From: Rhodocollybia butyracea
Lineage: Eukaryota; Basidiomycota; Agaricomycetes; Agaricales; Omphalotaceae
DNA: 64,000 nucleotides
Direction of reading: 5' to 3'
Assembly (NCBI GenBank): GCA_015501585.1
Contig: JADNRY010000138.1
Span: forward strand, 1 to 64,000
The notes beneath the pieces are model-generated. The model did not search any database. It had not been told where the DNA came from and saw only the letters and a list, made by a program, of their open reading frames with translations. Below are positions 9,732-20,900 of the stretch, one piece after another. How positions within the stretch are numbered: position 1 is the first letter of the stretch; every line of letters starts with the position of its first letter. The translations under genes and the position numbers were made by a program.

Positions 9732-12475
9732 TGTTAACACTGACTCGACCTATGTTATACACTCCATTGTACACTGGTCAGTACGGAACGCTAGGTGTGG
9801 TTGGGTTTGTGCAAACGGAGACCTTCTGAGAAGGATCGCAGCCTGGATAGCAGCACGGTCAGCACCTATGTTCTTCCACCATGTCAAAGGGCACTCGGGA
9901 AACACTCACAACGATGCGGCGGACTCTCTGGCCAAGGCTGGCACAACATTACCACTCCCAGCCCTTTTCTCCGCTAATGACTTCTGTAATATCCCTGTTC
10001 CTGTTCCATCCTTACCGGTTTCCGGATTTCCGAAAGTTGCCACCGACTTACCTGAGAGTAATACATCACCAACGGCGGAAAGTAAACCGAAACGAAACGA
10101 GACCTACCAGTGTAATCACCGGGACCGCTCCTTCAAGAGACAACTTCAGGATGGTATTCTAGATCGACTGGTTGAATGCTCTTCGGATTCCGGTGCCTTT
10201 TGGAAACTATATAAACGTCTGCGGTACCCAGGAATGTCTCCTTCACTGGTTTCACTTGCAGAGTTGGTAACGACTTTCATTCCTCGCCTGAATCCTCCCA
10301 AGGTCGTACCAGATGCAATGCGTCGCTCTCTGCAAGCTGAATGCGATTTGTGTAAAAGCAGATCTAGATCACAGGAGTCCATTTTTCCTACGCTTAACGA
10401 ACGTATCACGGAGTATGACATAGAGCTTGCTAAGGCTCACCTTTTTTTATCCAAACCATCTCAATCTACCGGTGTCGATGGCGCCACGTATTCATGGTTG
10501 CTGGAACTGGACAACAGCATCCTTTGCGAACTTTTGAACGCTTGTGTAGATTCAAATGGGGTTCCCACAGCCTGGCTGACAACGTTGATCGCAGCCGTGC
10601 GCAAGAAAGGAAAGCGGGACTTCACAAATCCCAAAGAATATCGAGCTATTGGCCTGGAAAGCTGCATTTTGAAGTTCCTGACGTTGATCATCCATATGAA
10701 GCTTTCCGACGCTGCAGAAACCGCTGGTATTATCCCACCATCACAGAATGGATTCCGTGAGAACCACAGAACAAACAACAACGTCTTCGTTTTGCGTGCA
10801 CTGATAGAAGAGACGAGGGGAAAAGGAGAAACACTTTTTGTTGCTTTCGTGGACATTTCTAATGCGTTCCCGTCAACTAATCAGCACCGCCTCTGGAATA
10901 AGCTCTATGACTACGGCATGACAGGCCGCTATTTCGACTGGCTGAAAAATCTGTATGAGCAGATGTCATATGCCGTCGTTCAAGATGGGGAGTTGTCAGA
11001 ACATTTTCACGCGTTATGTGGTGTGCTAATGGGAGATCCGGCTTCTCCTACTCTGTGGAACCTTTTCCTTGCATCGTTGGAACTCAACGTTGACCCAGAC
11101 GATGCAAGTCTCTGTGGAGTCCCTATATCCCACCTCGAACACGCAGATGATATTGCCATCATCTCCCGTACTGCCCATGGACTTCAACGGCATCTTCATG
11201 AACTTGAAGATTGGTGCGGTACTAATTTTCTCTCTCTTGACGCGTCCAAATCAGTTGTGATGATCTTCGGTCTTCTGCCACATCCACTACCCCGTATCCA
11301 TATCGCTGAGGCAACCTTGGAGGTGAAGGACAAATGGCCATACGTAGGAGTGTGGCTTCAGTCTACAACGCGCGATATTTTTGCCTGTCACTACAACACC
11401 AAATTAGGAGCAGCCATTGGCTCGGCCAAGAGTGTTCTTGGTTGTGAACGCTTGGTCGGCCGTGCACGTATCCCTCCCCATATTGGGAGAATGTTGTACA
11501 TGTCCCTTGTGGAATGCCATCTCACCCATGCATCCGACGTCGCTGTGGATGTGGAAGAGACTTCATTTGGACCCTTGTGCGATACACAGAAACGCCTCCT
11601 GCGCCGCATTCTTGGCCTACCCAACAACTCTATCATCACGCCTCTATTTACAGAACTGGATATCCTTCCACTGCGTACCCGGCGACTGGAACTTAACCTT
11701 AGGTTCCTCTCTTACGCAGTTTCCTTACCACCGTCAGAACTGGTTAGTCTCGCACTACAGACCAGTAGCAATCTTCGTGCAACGGGTAAATCATCTTGGC
11801 TCATGGACGTTGATTGGGCTATCAGGAATCTACCTGGATCTCAACTACGCCTTCCCGCTCTAACACACCTCACCCCTCTATCGATAAAACATCTCATTGA
11901 TGGTATCCACACAGCGACCCTGCAGCGCATGGACGCCGACATTGACACTATGCACAAATTACGCCTCCTCCAGCACCGTTTGGAACCAAGTGAAGATGGC
12001 TCTGCCGTTGCACACACCATTTACCTTCGGCATTATTTGCTATTAATCAAAAAACTTTCGCCATCGTCACTCCCTTACCCGTTTATTGTGTGGAACATTG
12101 ACGCCCAGTGTATTTCGTGCCTCACCAGGTAAATGCAGCCTATCTCAGGGCCAACTTGCAGGAAACCTTACCTGCCGTCGTTGCAACTCGCCATTCGAGA
12201 CACCAGAACATGTTCTACTCCAATGTATAGGCACCCCAGCACTGACAGCCCTACGGAATACCTTTCGACAACGTTACTCGTCCTCTGACCCTTTCATGCA
12301 TCCAAACCACAGCCTCAGCGATGGCGACGCATTGCGACTGTTGAAACGCTACATCTTTTCATGGAACGATGTCCTCCCCATCGCAAAATTCATTCATGAA
12401 GCTATACAGCTATGGTCGGAATCTGTGTGTGATAGACATATTCATTATGGCTCAGACGATGACGAGGAACTTTGA
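9660..12475 (+). pseudogene. LINE ORF2 part 2: RNase H end, reverse transcriptase, zinc knuckle
   Basis: The frame begins with NNRAELYSILVTV (RNase H Glu). It continues with DVNTDSTYVIHSI (Asp), HHVKGHSGNTHNDAADSLAK (His and last Asp), then RT. RT blocks are GVDGATYSWL, PKEYRAIGL, QNGFRENHRTNNN, FVAFVDISNAFPS (first catalytic Asp), GVLMGDPASP and LEHADDIAII (ADD active site), followed by a thumb region. Near 12100 the frame slips again. The last part (12086-12475) carries CRRCNSPFETPEHVLLQC, the CCHC-type knuckle found after RT in many LINEs, and an acidic end. RNase H therefore lies before RT, whereas in I/Tad/R1-type LINEs it follows RT. Two frameshifts imply a dead copy or consensus errors. 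Confidence 0.85.
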
Positions 12476-12681
12476 TTGTTATGAATACTTGCCCTATTGT
12501 AATGTATTATTTATGTAGCCAGCTAGTTTGGTACTTTTGTACCAGGCCTTGCTTCCATCCTCACGCTTGCCTGGCAGTCTACCTTCTCTTCGGGAGTCGA
12601 GCTCGCTGCTTGTGCGGACGTGGGACCGGTTGTTTCCTCTATGGGACCACTTTCGGCTTTGTACCGATTGGGCCGAGTAAT

Positions 12682-12700
12682 CCATAACCATAACCATAAC
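12682..12700 (+). repeat. LINE 3' tandem tail
   Basis: Three near-perfect CATAAC units follow the ORF2 3' UTR. Short tandem tails like this mark the 3' end of many LINEs. Confidence 0.6.
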
Positions 12701-13050
12701 GTTCGATATCTCTGTCTTTCTCTCTCGCACTTCCATATCTCCAGTAATACCAAGGGAACCAGGGTACGGAATTGTCTACTGAAATAAGGCCTCGTTGTGC
12801 TCACTTGTCCACGTCAGTTCCGAACGTCGCCATGCATCTTTTATGTGATGAAAAAATTTCTCGGTACTCGTTACATCCAACCCGCACGCCCTTGTATTGG
12901 TCAATCTCGAGCTTGGAAGTTGAGGCCGAGGGCAGGGAGATTTGAGGGCAGAAACCTGGAGACGCTTGAATGTGCCTTTTACATTATGCTAAAGCCTTAG
13001 GTGTTTTAAAGCCGAAGGCCTAGCTTAATGAGACTGCGGATGCGGAGGAG
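12701..13050. other. Intergenic, no gene seen
   Basis: No supported gene. The short frames in this part lack recognisable domains. Confidence 0.35.
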
Positions 13051-14566
13051 GTGGTAGGGAGGCCGCAGCATCGGAGAAAGGGTATTGAGAGATTGAGAAG
13101 TGGGCGTCGAGATCAACGTGCTTGCTGCTGTGGATGTTTATCCATATGTCAGGGTACGTCATGTCATTCTTTCGCAGATGGAAACATATGCAGCCCTTTT
13201 GTCGGTCTGCTCAACTCTGTCTTAGGCGATGTTGAACCCGAAAATGTCCCATGGCTCAAAAGCGTCGAAATATTCCTTGATCCAAGTGCAGGACGAAGAT
13301 TCTCTACTGCCGTATACCCTTCCCCCGCTTATCGTGAAGACAGGTACCGGTAAACACCTACTACCTTTCCGAGACCTCATCAGTCTCGCGCCGGTGCTGC
13401 AACCCGTCGCTGTCCGCCAACGTCCCAACACTCGCAACCTCTGCATCAGTTCCTAGGCAAACCTCACCAACCGCGGACGTTCAAATCACCTTGTGACTCC
13501 TCCGGCCTCTTGTCTTATGGTCTCGAAGAACTACCCTAGTCATTCCCAGTCCATCTTTATCTCCTGCCTTCATTCCCTCCCCGCCCTCACACATCTCTGC
13601 TTAAACCCACGCAGAACCGGTTCGATCCATAATGCGAGATTCCTTCTGCGCCAATCGTGGATGACGTACTTGTCCGGCGGCTCACTGTCGGTCTTGTGGC
13701 ATCTGATGTCAATGTCGACGCAGGTACCGTTACCCCTTCCTCCCTCTGCCTCCGCCTTGAAAAGCTTGTCTTACCGTTATGCAGACGTGTTTCCGAGGAA
13801 GCGCTGTTAGCGTTCGCCCGGTCTCAACCCAGCACTACTTTCGCTTTGGTGGGCTCTTCCGCATCCGCCCGCATCCAAGCCGTTGCCCTAAAACACCTCG
13901 ATGTGCGCTTCGTCTGCTCCAGCGACAAGCAGGTTCAGGATTCCTCCTCCCTTGGCGTCAGCAACCCGCAGCATGAGCCGCACCAATATCCATCTTTATC
14001 TCGTCTTCTATATTGTCTTCTATCCAGGACCTTGGTCAGGAGGGTATTCTCGTTAGCTGGAGGTATCCTGTACAGGATATTCCCACTCCGTACACTGATG
14101 CGTACTGGTCCTCTGTCCAGTGTGCGGATCCTCGTTTGTGTTCATCATGTAATCCATGCCCCACCGGTCACCCGAATCCTACCATTATGCAGACGCCTTT
14201 CCGAGGAAGCGCCGTTAGCGTTTCTCGGTCTCGACCCAGTACTGCTTTGGCTTTGGCGCGCTCTTCTTCCACTCGGCCCTTTGAAGCACCTCGACGCGCA
14301 CTTCCCCTCCTCCAGCAACAAGCAGGCTCATGATTCTTCTTCCCTTGGCGTCGGCGACCCGTAGCATGAGCAGCACTTATCCCATCTTCTATCCTGTCTA
14401 CCTTGGTCAGGAGGGTATTCTCGTTAGTTGGCGCTATCCTGTATGGGATAGTCCCACTCCGTATATAGCTGATGTCGTCGATTTTTCTACTCGTCCTCTG
14501 TCCAGTGTCTGCATCCTTGTTTCGTTTAATCCCTGCCCCCCTGGTGACCCGAAACCTTCTTCGTAA
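13051..14566 (+). pseudogene. Decayed F-box/LRR (RNI-like) gene
   Basis: Fragments in several frames resemble the leucine-rich half of fungal F-box proteins. They include LLSVCSTLS and SLPALTHLCLNP, then CLRLEKLVLPLCRRVSEEAL with LAFARSQPSTTFA and ALKHLDVRF. The spacing of Leu/Cys in LEKLVLPLCRRVSEEALLAF fits a cysteine-containing LRR. Stops and frame changes separate the pieces. The last piece is duplicated (see 13745-14530), giving a second LPLCRRLSEEAPLAF...LKHLDAHF. No F-box motif could be placed. Such proteins act as SCF ligase substrate receptors; this copy looks inactive. The assignment is tentative because it rests on LRR-like spacing. Confidence 0.4.
13745..14530 (+). repeat. Tandem duplication of about 400 bp
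   Basis: Copy 1 (about 13765-14160) and copy 2 (about 14180-14560) share TATGCAGACG, TTTCCGAGGAAGCGC, GGTCAGGAGGGTATTCTCG and GTCCTCTGTCCAGTGT in the same order. The copies have diverged by substitutions and small indels. Confidence 0.7.
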
Positions 14567-14820
14567 TATGTCAGTATTGATATTAAGAGCACATTCGAGT
14601 TAGGTCATTGATCCACCCTATGAGGACTGAGCTTGTTTCTTGCTAGTATTTTTGCATAGGCGAGTAACTAGTTTGTTTGTAATTCATATGTCAAGCAACG
14701 AAGAAGCTTGTTTCAAAGTTTTTGGTTGCAGTTTACTTTCGAGTTGAGTCTCTTCAATTGAGCAATAGGAACACCCCAAAACTTGATTTACCACGTCAGA
14801 CGCGTCCTAGGCTACACGCC

Positions 14821-15586
14821 TTATTCGTTCATAGGTACACCCGGCACATTTGGCTCCCTAATCATGATATCCATCACAGCCTTCCCTTCCCTCCCAGCCT
14901 TGCTCAAGTCAAACTTGAGCCTATCAATTTCCTTGAACCCATAGCGCTTATACAATCCTGTCGCATTACTCAACGACTCCACATAGACCTGGATACCCTC
15001 ATTATTATGGAGTACATTTTCCATGAGCACTTTGGCAGCATCTCGGTTTTGGTAGCTTGGGTACGTGCAGAGAAGAACGAGAACTAGCTCCCAACATATG
15101 AGCTAAACGCGTAAGGAGAGGATCACCTAGTGTATTACCTAGCATGTGTTCACTATCCCATTTATCACTCATCTTGTTTATACCACAGAAAAACTCTCTT
15201 CATTGACCCCCTCCGGCGGAGTCGAAATATTCTTTCTCGCCAGCTCATCGCTCTCATCTCCAAACACATTGAATACCTCAAACCCCTTGTCCAACCCCTC
15301 GTCCAGCCCCTCATAACCTCAGGCACACGCCACCGTATAAGCCCTACAAGATCTCCCGTTTCATTATCCACGAGTTTGGATTGCTGATAGGATCAGCGAA
15401 GCGTAATAAAGAACGTTTTGTAGACCATTCGCGCATGCTGTCGAGGGAAGGAGGCCAGAAGTAGTCTAACTGGGTTTGACTGAATGCAGCAAGGTATGTT
15501 GATGCCATTTGTGGAACATCGGTGGGGGTGCAGCGGGAGAGGGTGAATTTCGAGGAACTGGAGGGAAGGGAGGATGTGAAGGGCAT
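14821..15586 (-). pseudogene. GNAT-family N-acetyltransferase, broken
   Basis: Read on the minus strand from about 15586 it starts MPFTSSLPSSSSKFTL, then CTPTDVPQMASTYLAAF and a frame change at VDNETGDLVGLIRW. After a probable intron near 15080-15140 comes LLCTYPSYQNRDAAKVLMEN, the acetyl-CoA pyrophosphate-binding region (usually Q/RxxGxG/A; here QNRDAA), and VYVESLSNATGLYKRYGFKE, the conserved final strand/helix of GNATs. It ends at a stop at 14821. The substrate is unknown. The frame breaks between NSWIMK and VDNETG, and the middle region (15165-15330) is low complexity (GWTRGWTRG), so a functional protein is unlikely unless an intron was missed. Confidence 0.6.
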
Positions 15587-17803
15587 TCGGGTCATTTCTA
15601 AACTTTGTGGAGTACACCTATGCGAGTTTAAATACACGCATGGGCATACCCAAGTCATTTGTGCGCTCGGCAGCAAGCGCGTCACGAGTGAGTACTTGAG
15701 TGGTGAACGCACGTGAATTATTTCTTTTGCAGAACGCGACTACTCATCTTGGAGACTGTCATCTTATTGAATGGAATTGCTGCTCGTGCCCTGCAAAAAA
15801 GTGTTATATTGGAAGCCGAATTCACTTTCGCTACTGGAACCTCTGCCGATAGGATATTCTGTGTTTCTCGTGGCGACCTATTGGCGGGAACGGTTTATCT
15901 AACGCAGAGCTGGATGTGCATTGTGCATCAATAAAAGTTGTTGTCGAATGTTTACCGTCCGATCCTTTGGGATTGGTAAAGGTTTGCGACTCGCGAGTTG
16001 AAGAGGCAGGGAAGGGAGAATCGGTATGGTGTTGGGATATTTGTGAGTCGTTTGAATGGCTTTGTTTTTTTCGGGTTGTTGACTCTAGCTGCAGACCACG
16101 TCGCATCCTCAATCATCAAATGCAGACTTTGAAGGAATCGACTTTAAAATCACGATTACTCTTCCGAAGCCTAGAACCGGCATGCTCAAGATCAAAAACT
16201 TCGAAACAGAAATGCCCTTGTTTGCGCACCAGCTCGATAATCTAGCACTGACGGTACATTTCCGTGCTATCTCTGAAATTCCTGTTCACAGCGTTGCTAC
16301 ATGCAAAGTCAACGGGTGTCGCTACGGGCAAAGTCAGGTTTTGCCTTACTAGAGCCCACGGGCATGGCCGCAATGGTATCCGCGGAGGGACAAGACACAA
16401 AGGAGACATAGAGAGAGGAGTCTTGCAGCGACTGTGGCTGGTGCTAAAAACCAAATCCACACCTGAGATGATATTAGCGACGATTGGATGTATATGGATG
16501 TGCACAATCTCGAACAAGGAAAGAACTTACAGTTTGAACTTGAAGCTTGAAGCTTTGAAGGGACGCTGGGAAGGATTTAAAGTCGAGTAATACTAGGGTG
16601 ACTGGCGATCGGGAGGTCTGGATGAATTGAGATGCAAAGGCTTGGGATCCCAGGGCGGTGGTTTGGTGCGGGCAAATGATAATCAATAATGGGTTGTCTG
16701 CCGCATATTGGACATGTATTTGACGAGCGTTTGAGCGACGACATTGAATTCATAAGAGCTAAGCAAAGATGGAAGTGGAGGAAGAGCCAATAGTAGTGGA
16801 ATACCAATCATTAACGTACGACCTTTTCGTGTGATACCCCAGAAAAAACAACTCGACGACGACAACCTCGACTGCTGATCCTCGTGTACACACGAACCCA
16901 TCCCCGCATCTATGCTCCGTGTTTTGTCTTCTGTACCCGGTTCTCGAGCTGATGTTGTCCCTATGTTCTGTGCTGGAAAAGCCTGTGACCAGCATGATTT
17001 AAGGGTGAGTTGTGAAAAACGCTGAGGTTGCGGCCGCGGGTTCATTTGTCGGAATAGACGAATTCCTTCGAGATCGTAACGGCGTTGACGCAAGATGAAC
17101 ATGTGTTGAAAAAAAAGTTGATCCGGGCGCCAAAGTGATCACAAAAGGCGCCCATGTGTTCCAGCGGCCTCGCTTCCATGTCAGAGATGTCGTTTCGTAT
17201 CTTAGTCCCCGCGGAACTGCAGCCATCGACGGTGCACAATCTTAAACAAGCAGCAACCAGATAGTTCTCCCGCCAGGTGCCTTCCAATAAAGATAAGAAG
17301 TGTTTAACCTGGTAGATAAGTGTCAAGGCCAAGTCAAGGCTAGTGCTGCAACGGAAAAAGAAAATGCTGGCAAACATCGGTAGCAATCGCAAAGACGCAA
17401 GCTCAACATCAGCTCTGGGCAGGAATATTGAAGCTTGAATAAGCTGTAACAACGGTATGGTGCATTTGTTTTGTCAACACGGATCTATCTCACACGGCGG
17501 TCACTACGTATGACTTCGCCGAGAAAGCGCAGACGACTTGATATCATTTGAGCTGTCATATCAGTATAAATTATGAAGGCACTAACAACCTGCCTTGAGG
17601 CCAAAAGGTTCGCCAAGAACCTGGATTGCTATACGCAAGTTCCTTTTGGTAGTTAATGTGAGCCAATGACATGATACATACGCTATCTCCGAGGTTCACA
17701 TGACACAAATCTCCATTCAATCCACGATCTGTATTAAGGTCAATTGCGTGCGAAATCGATGGGCAATGGAATTGTTTGCCATTGCTCCTTAACTTCCCCC
17801 ATC
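15587..17803. other. Intergenic or decayed region
   Basis: Many short frames on both strands, none belonging to a family I recognise. One candidate exon is listed separately (16095-16253). A minus-strand segment near 16700 reads TCPICGRQPI, but no gene could be built around it. Confidence 0.35.
16095..16253 (+). other. Candidate isolated exon of an unknown protein
   Basis: Bounded by an AG acceptor (GCTGCAG) and a GT donor (GTACAT), it gives 53 open codons including DFEGIDFKITITLPKP and LKIKNFETEMPLFAHQLD. The composition looks like real protein, but partner exons were not found and the family is not recognised. Confidence 0.3.
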
Positions 17804-17896
17804 ATGTCGCAACCTGAGCGTTCACGAAAACGAGATAAGTTCCTTCAAATCTTCTGCTTGGGCCATCGCGAGCAGCATCGCCGGACCCGTCCATAG
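17804..17896 (+). other. Possible original first exon of the NLR gene
   Basis: ATG followed by SQPERSRKRDKFLQIFCLG, a basic start of the type seen on agaricomycete NLR-like proteins, but it runs into TAG just before a GTACGT donor. Either the exon has decayed or the splice site differs from my reading. Confidence 0.35.
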
Positions 17897-17985
17897 GTAC
17901 GTTGATGAATAGATAAGCCCAATTACATACTAAATCGACTCGAGGATTCGCACAATCCCGACCTGAATCGCCGTCTCCGTGGAAG

Positions 17986-20900
17986 ATGGCATCCAGTGGT
18001 GCACAGCTTGTGCTCAATGGCTTGGACAGGTGCTTGGATGGCGTACCGATTGCAAGTAATGTAGTTGGAGCGATAAATGTCCTCATGGAGATTGCCAACG
18101 TGAGTAGCTTGAACGTTATGGCTGCAATATTTACATTAAATATTGGATAGACCGTGAAAGATAACAACAAGGATCTTTCTCAGCTTTGTGATCTTGCAAA
18201 GAGACGTCTGGAAACTGTGGATTCTAAACTTAGTGCAACCAAGGTGTCCTCGTGCGTAATCAGTTTCAATACCATGTTCGGCTATTACATCGATGTCTGA
18301 GTACTTACTTGTATACAGGGATTTACAGTCTGCTGCTGAAACATTTGCAAAGTTTGTCACACGGCTACCCATCACTTGGTCTGAATGATAAACTTTGGAC
18401 AGGTTTCTTGTGGACGAGCTTCACGCCATGCAAAATATTCGTGGTAGGCAAACATGGAGAACTGTGATCGAAAGTTCCGAGAATAGAGCCAATATTGCCC
18501 GTTTTTTGAAGAAGATCCAGGATCAAACAACTACATTCCAAGTCAGTGGCTGTAGTATCTCATTGCCATCTGTACTAACGAAGTATCCTCCAGTTGGATA
18601 TCTCGCTGTGCATTGAACGGAACCTGGAAGGTATTAAAGACAATATTGAGGTAGGTAAAAGCATCTAGCCTGGATCAATTGAGCTAATGCACAAGATAGC
18701 GGTTACTCATGAACAATTGGGTTCGTTCTAAACATGTGGAATATTTCGCCAACAGACGTTGATCCTGGATCAATTGATCAAAGTCTGTGCACCGATGGAA
18801 CCCGCCAGTCTGTGCTTGAGAAAATAAAGACCTGGGCTTCTGACCCGTCCTCTTCACCCGTGTTTTGGATGGATGGCGAGGGTGGATCCGGAAAATCGAC
18901 TATTTCTCGAACTATTGCGCATTACTTTGACACGACAAAGGGGCTTCCACATCCAATTACGTTTTTCTGCTCTCGCAAATTCCAGGATGCAAGTCGACAA
19001 GTTTACATCATACCAACCATTGTATACCAGCTTTGTTGGCAGTCAAAAGAATTTTCATCGGCTCTTTGTCATACACCAACTGAGTTGGCTATGGAAAATC
19101 TCTCAAAACAAATGAGTGACCTATTTGTCCAACCATGGAAGGAGGCCAGACAGGCCCGCTCCCTTGATCTTCCACCTGTGCTTGTGATTGTGGATGCTCT
19201 TGACGAGGTTGAGCAAGAGGGCGGGTTCAAATTTCTTCAAATGCTGTTGGAAACACTGGCAGTACAGAAGCAGCATTTACAGGGTATCAAGTTTCTGATC
19301 ACCAGCAGGCCTGATCCACGGTTGAAGAAACTCTGTGGGTCACTCTCCTCTGATGCGGTGTGTGAGTTGTACACCATTCCTAAAGCAGAGGTGGAAAAGG
19401 ATATTCTCAAATACCTTGAGAGTGAAATGTACGAGTTGAGAAGTAGTGATGATAACAATATTCTGGTGGACATCTCAAAGAAGGCTGATGGGCTATTTAT
19501 TGCAGCAGCCACTGCTATACGGTACTGTAAACAAGGCAGTCGGTTTACTAGGTCTGAACAGCTTCGCTTCCTCAAAGAGCTTGTTGGGAGTTGGTCCAAC
19601 AATAACAGAGGCATGGATTTAGTGGATAGCATGTACCAACAGGTGTTGGCAGATCTGTTTATCAGTGTGCATGACATCCCAGATGCATTTAATCCTCGAC
19701 GGGATATACTTCATTCAATACTCTGCACAGAGGAGCGAGTATCTGTAGACACGCTAGCGGAAATGCTTAGCCAAGGTTTGGGAAATATGGAAGAGATTCA
19801 AGAGACAATTGCTAAAGTTCTGGAATGCCTTCATGCAGTCTTGAGGATTTCAGATGGAAAAATTGAATGGTACCATACATCGTTCTTGGACTTCATGTTC
19901 AACAAAAAGCGTTCCAATTTTGTTTATCAGAGCCAGCGGATGGACTTACATTGTGACATAGACAACCAGCATAAACTCCTCGCTCGCCGCTGCTTCCAAG
20001 TGATGCAGTCATCCCTTAGATTCAATATATGCAGCCTTGAATCTTCTTTCATACCTGACAATGAGGTAGAAAAGCTTGCAGAACGGGTAAACAAGGAGAT
20101 CAGTGAAGGACTTGTTTATGCATGCCTATACTGGGCAAACCATTTGACGTCTGCCCAATACAATCAGCCTGACCGGGACAAAGTGCAGAAGGATCTTGAA
20201 AACTTCCTGAGAAACCAGCTCCTGTTTTGGATTGAGGCAATGAGCCTGCTCAAGGAATTTTCAAGGTGTGGAGCAGGATTGAACAAAATTTGTCACTGGC
20301 TGAAAAATGTAAGCAAACCAAATTTAAATGTGGCACATTTGAACTAACAGAGATCTAGGCAGAAGATGAGCAGCTGTTGGCAGATGTCTATGATGCAGTG
20401 AGATTGACATTGTCTTTTGTCGCGCATCCTACAAGGAACTACACAGCACATCTGTATATATCATCCTTGGCTGGAAGCTCACCTGGGTCAAAGCTATTAA
20501 CATATTGGAGGAATCAATTTCGGGATATTCCGCTGATCGAGTCCAATGGTACAGCCGAAGTAGAGTTGATGAGCTTGACAGGACACAGAGAAGGTGTTGT
20601 ATCAGTGGCATTCTCTTTGGATAGCCAGCAGATTGTGTCTGGGTCATATGACAGGACTGTGAGGATTTGGGATAGGCAGTCTGGCAGGGAAATCCAAAGG
20701 TTAGAGGGACACACTCACTGGGTCATATCAGTGGCATTCTCTCCTGATAGCCACCAGATTGTGTCTGGGTCATTTGACAAGACTGTGAGGATTTGGGATA
20801 GGCAGTCTGGCAGGGAAATCCAAAGGTTGGAGGGCCACACTCACTCGGTCACATCAGTGGCATTCTCTCCTGATAGCCAGCAGATTGTGTCTGGGTCAGG

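Larger units (their letters stand above)
7950..12700 (+). mobile_element. Non-LTR retrotransposon (LINE)
   Basis: It holds an ORF1-like frame (7944-8504) and an ORF2 with endonuclease, RNase H, RT and a zinc knuckle (8595-12475). It ends in a short tandem (CATAAC)n tail at 12682-12700, typical of LINE 3' ends. The 5' edge lies where P450 sequence stops, at about 7950. No target duplication was found. Two frameshifts make ORF2 non-functional as read. Confidence 0.85.

Noticed and set aside
13365..13395. Minus-strand CTGATGAG followed by GGAAA, resembling a hammerhead core
   Set aside because: No closed stem II before GAAA and no matching stem I or III; it lies in decayed coding sequence.
16470..17460. 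Overlapping minus-strand frames of 76-139 codons as a gene
   Set aside because: No consistent splice model and no recognisable domain; isolated words such as CPICG were not enough.
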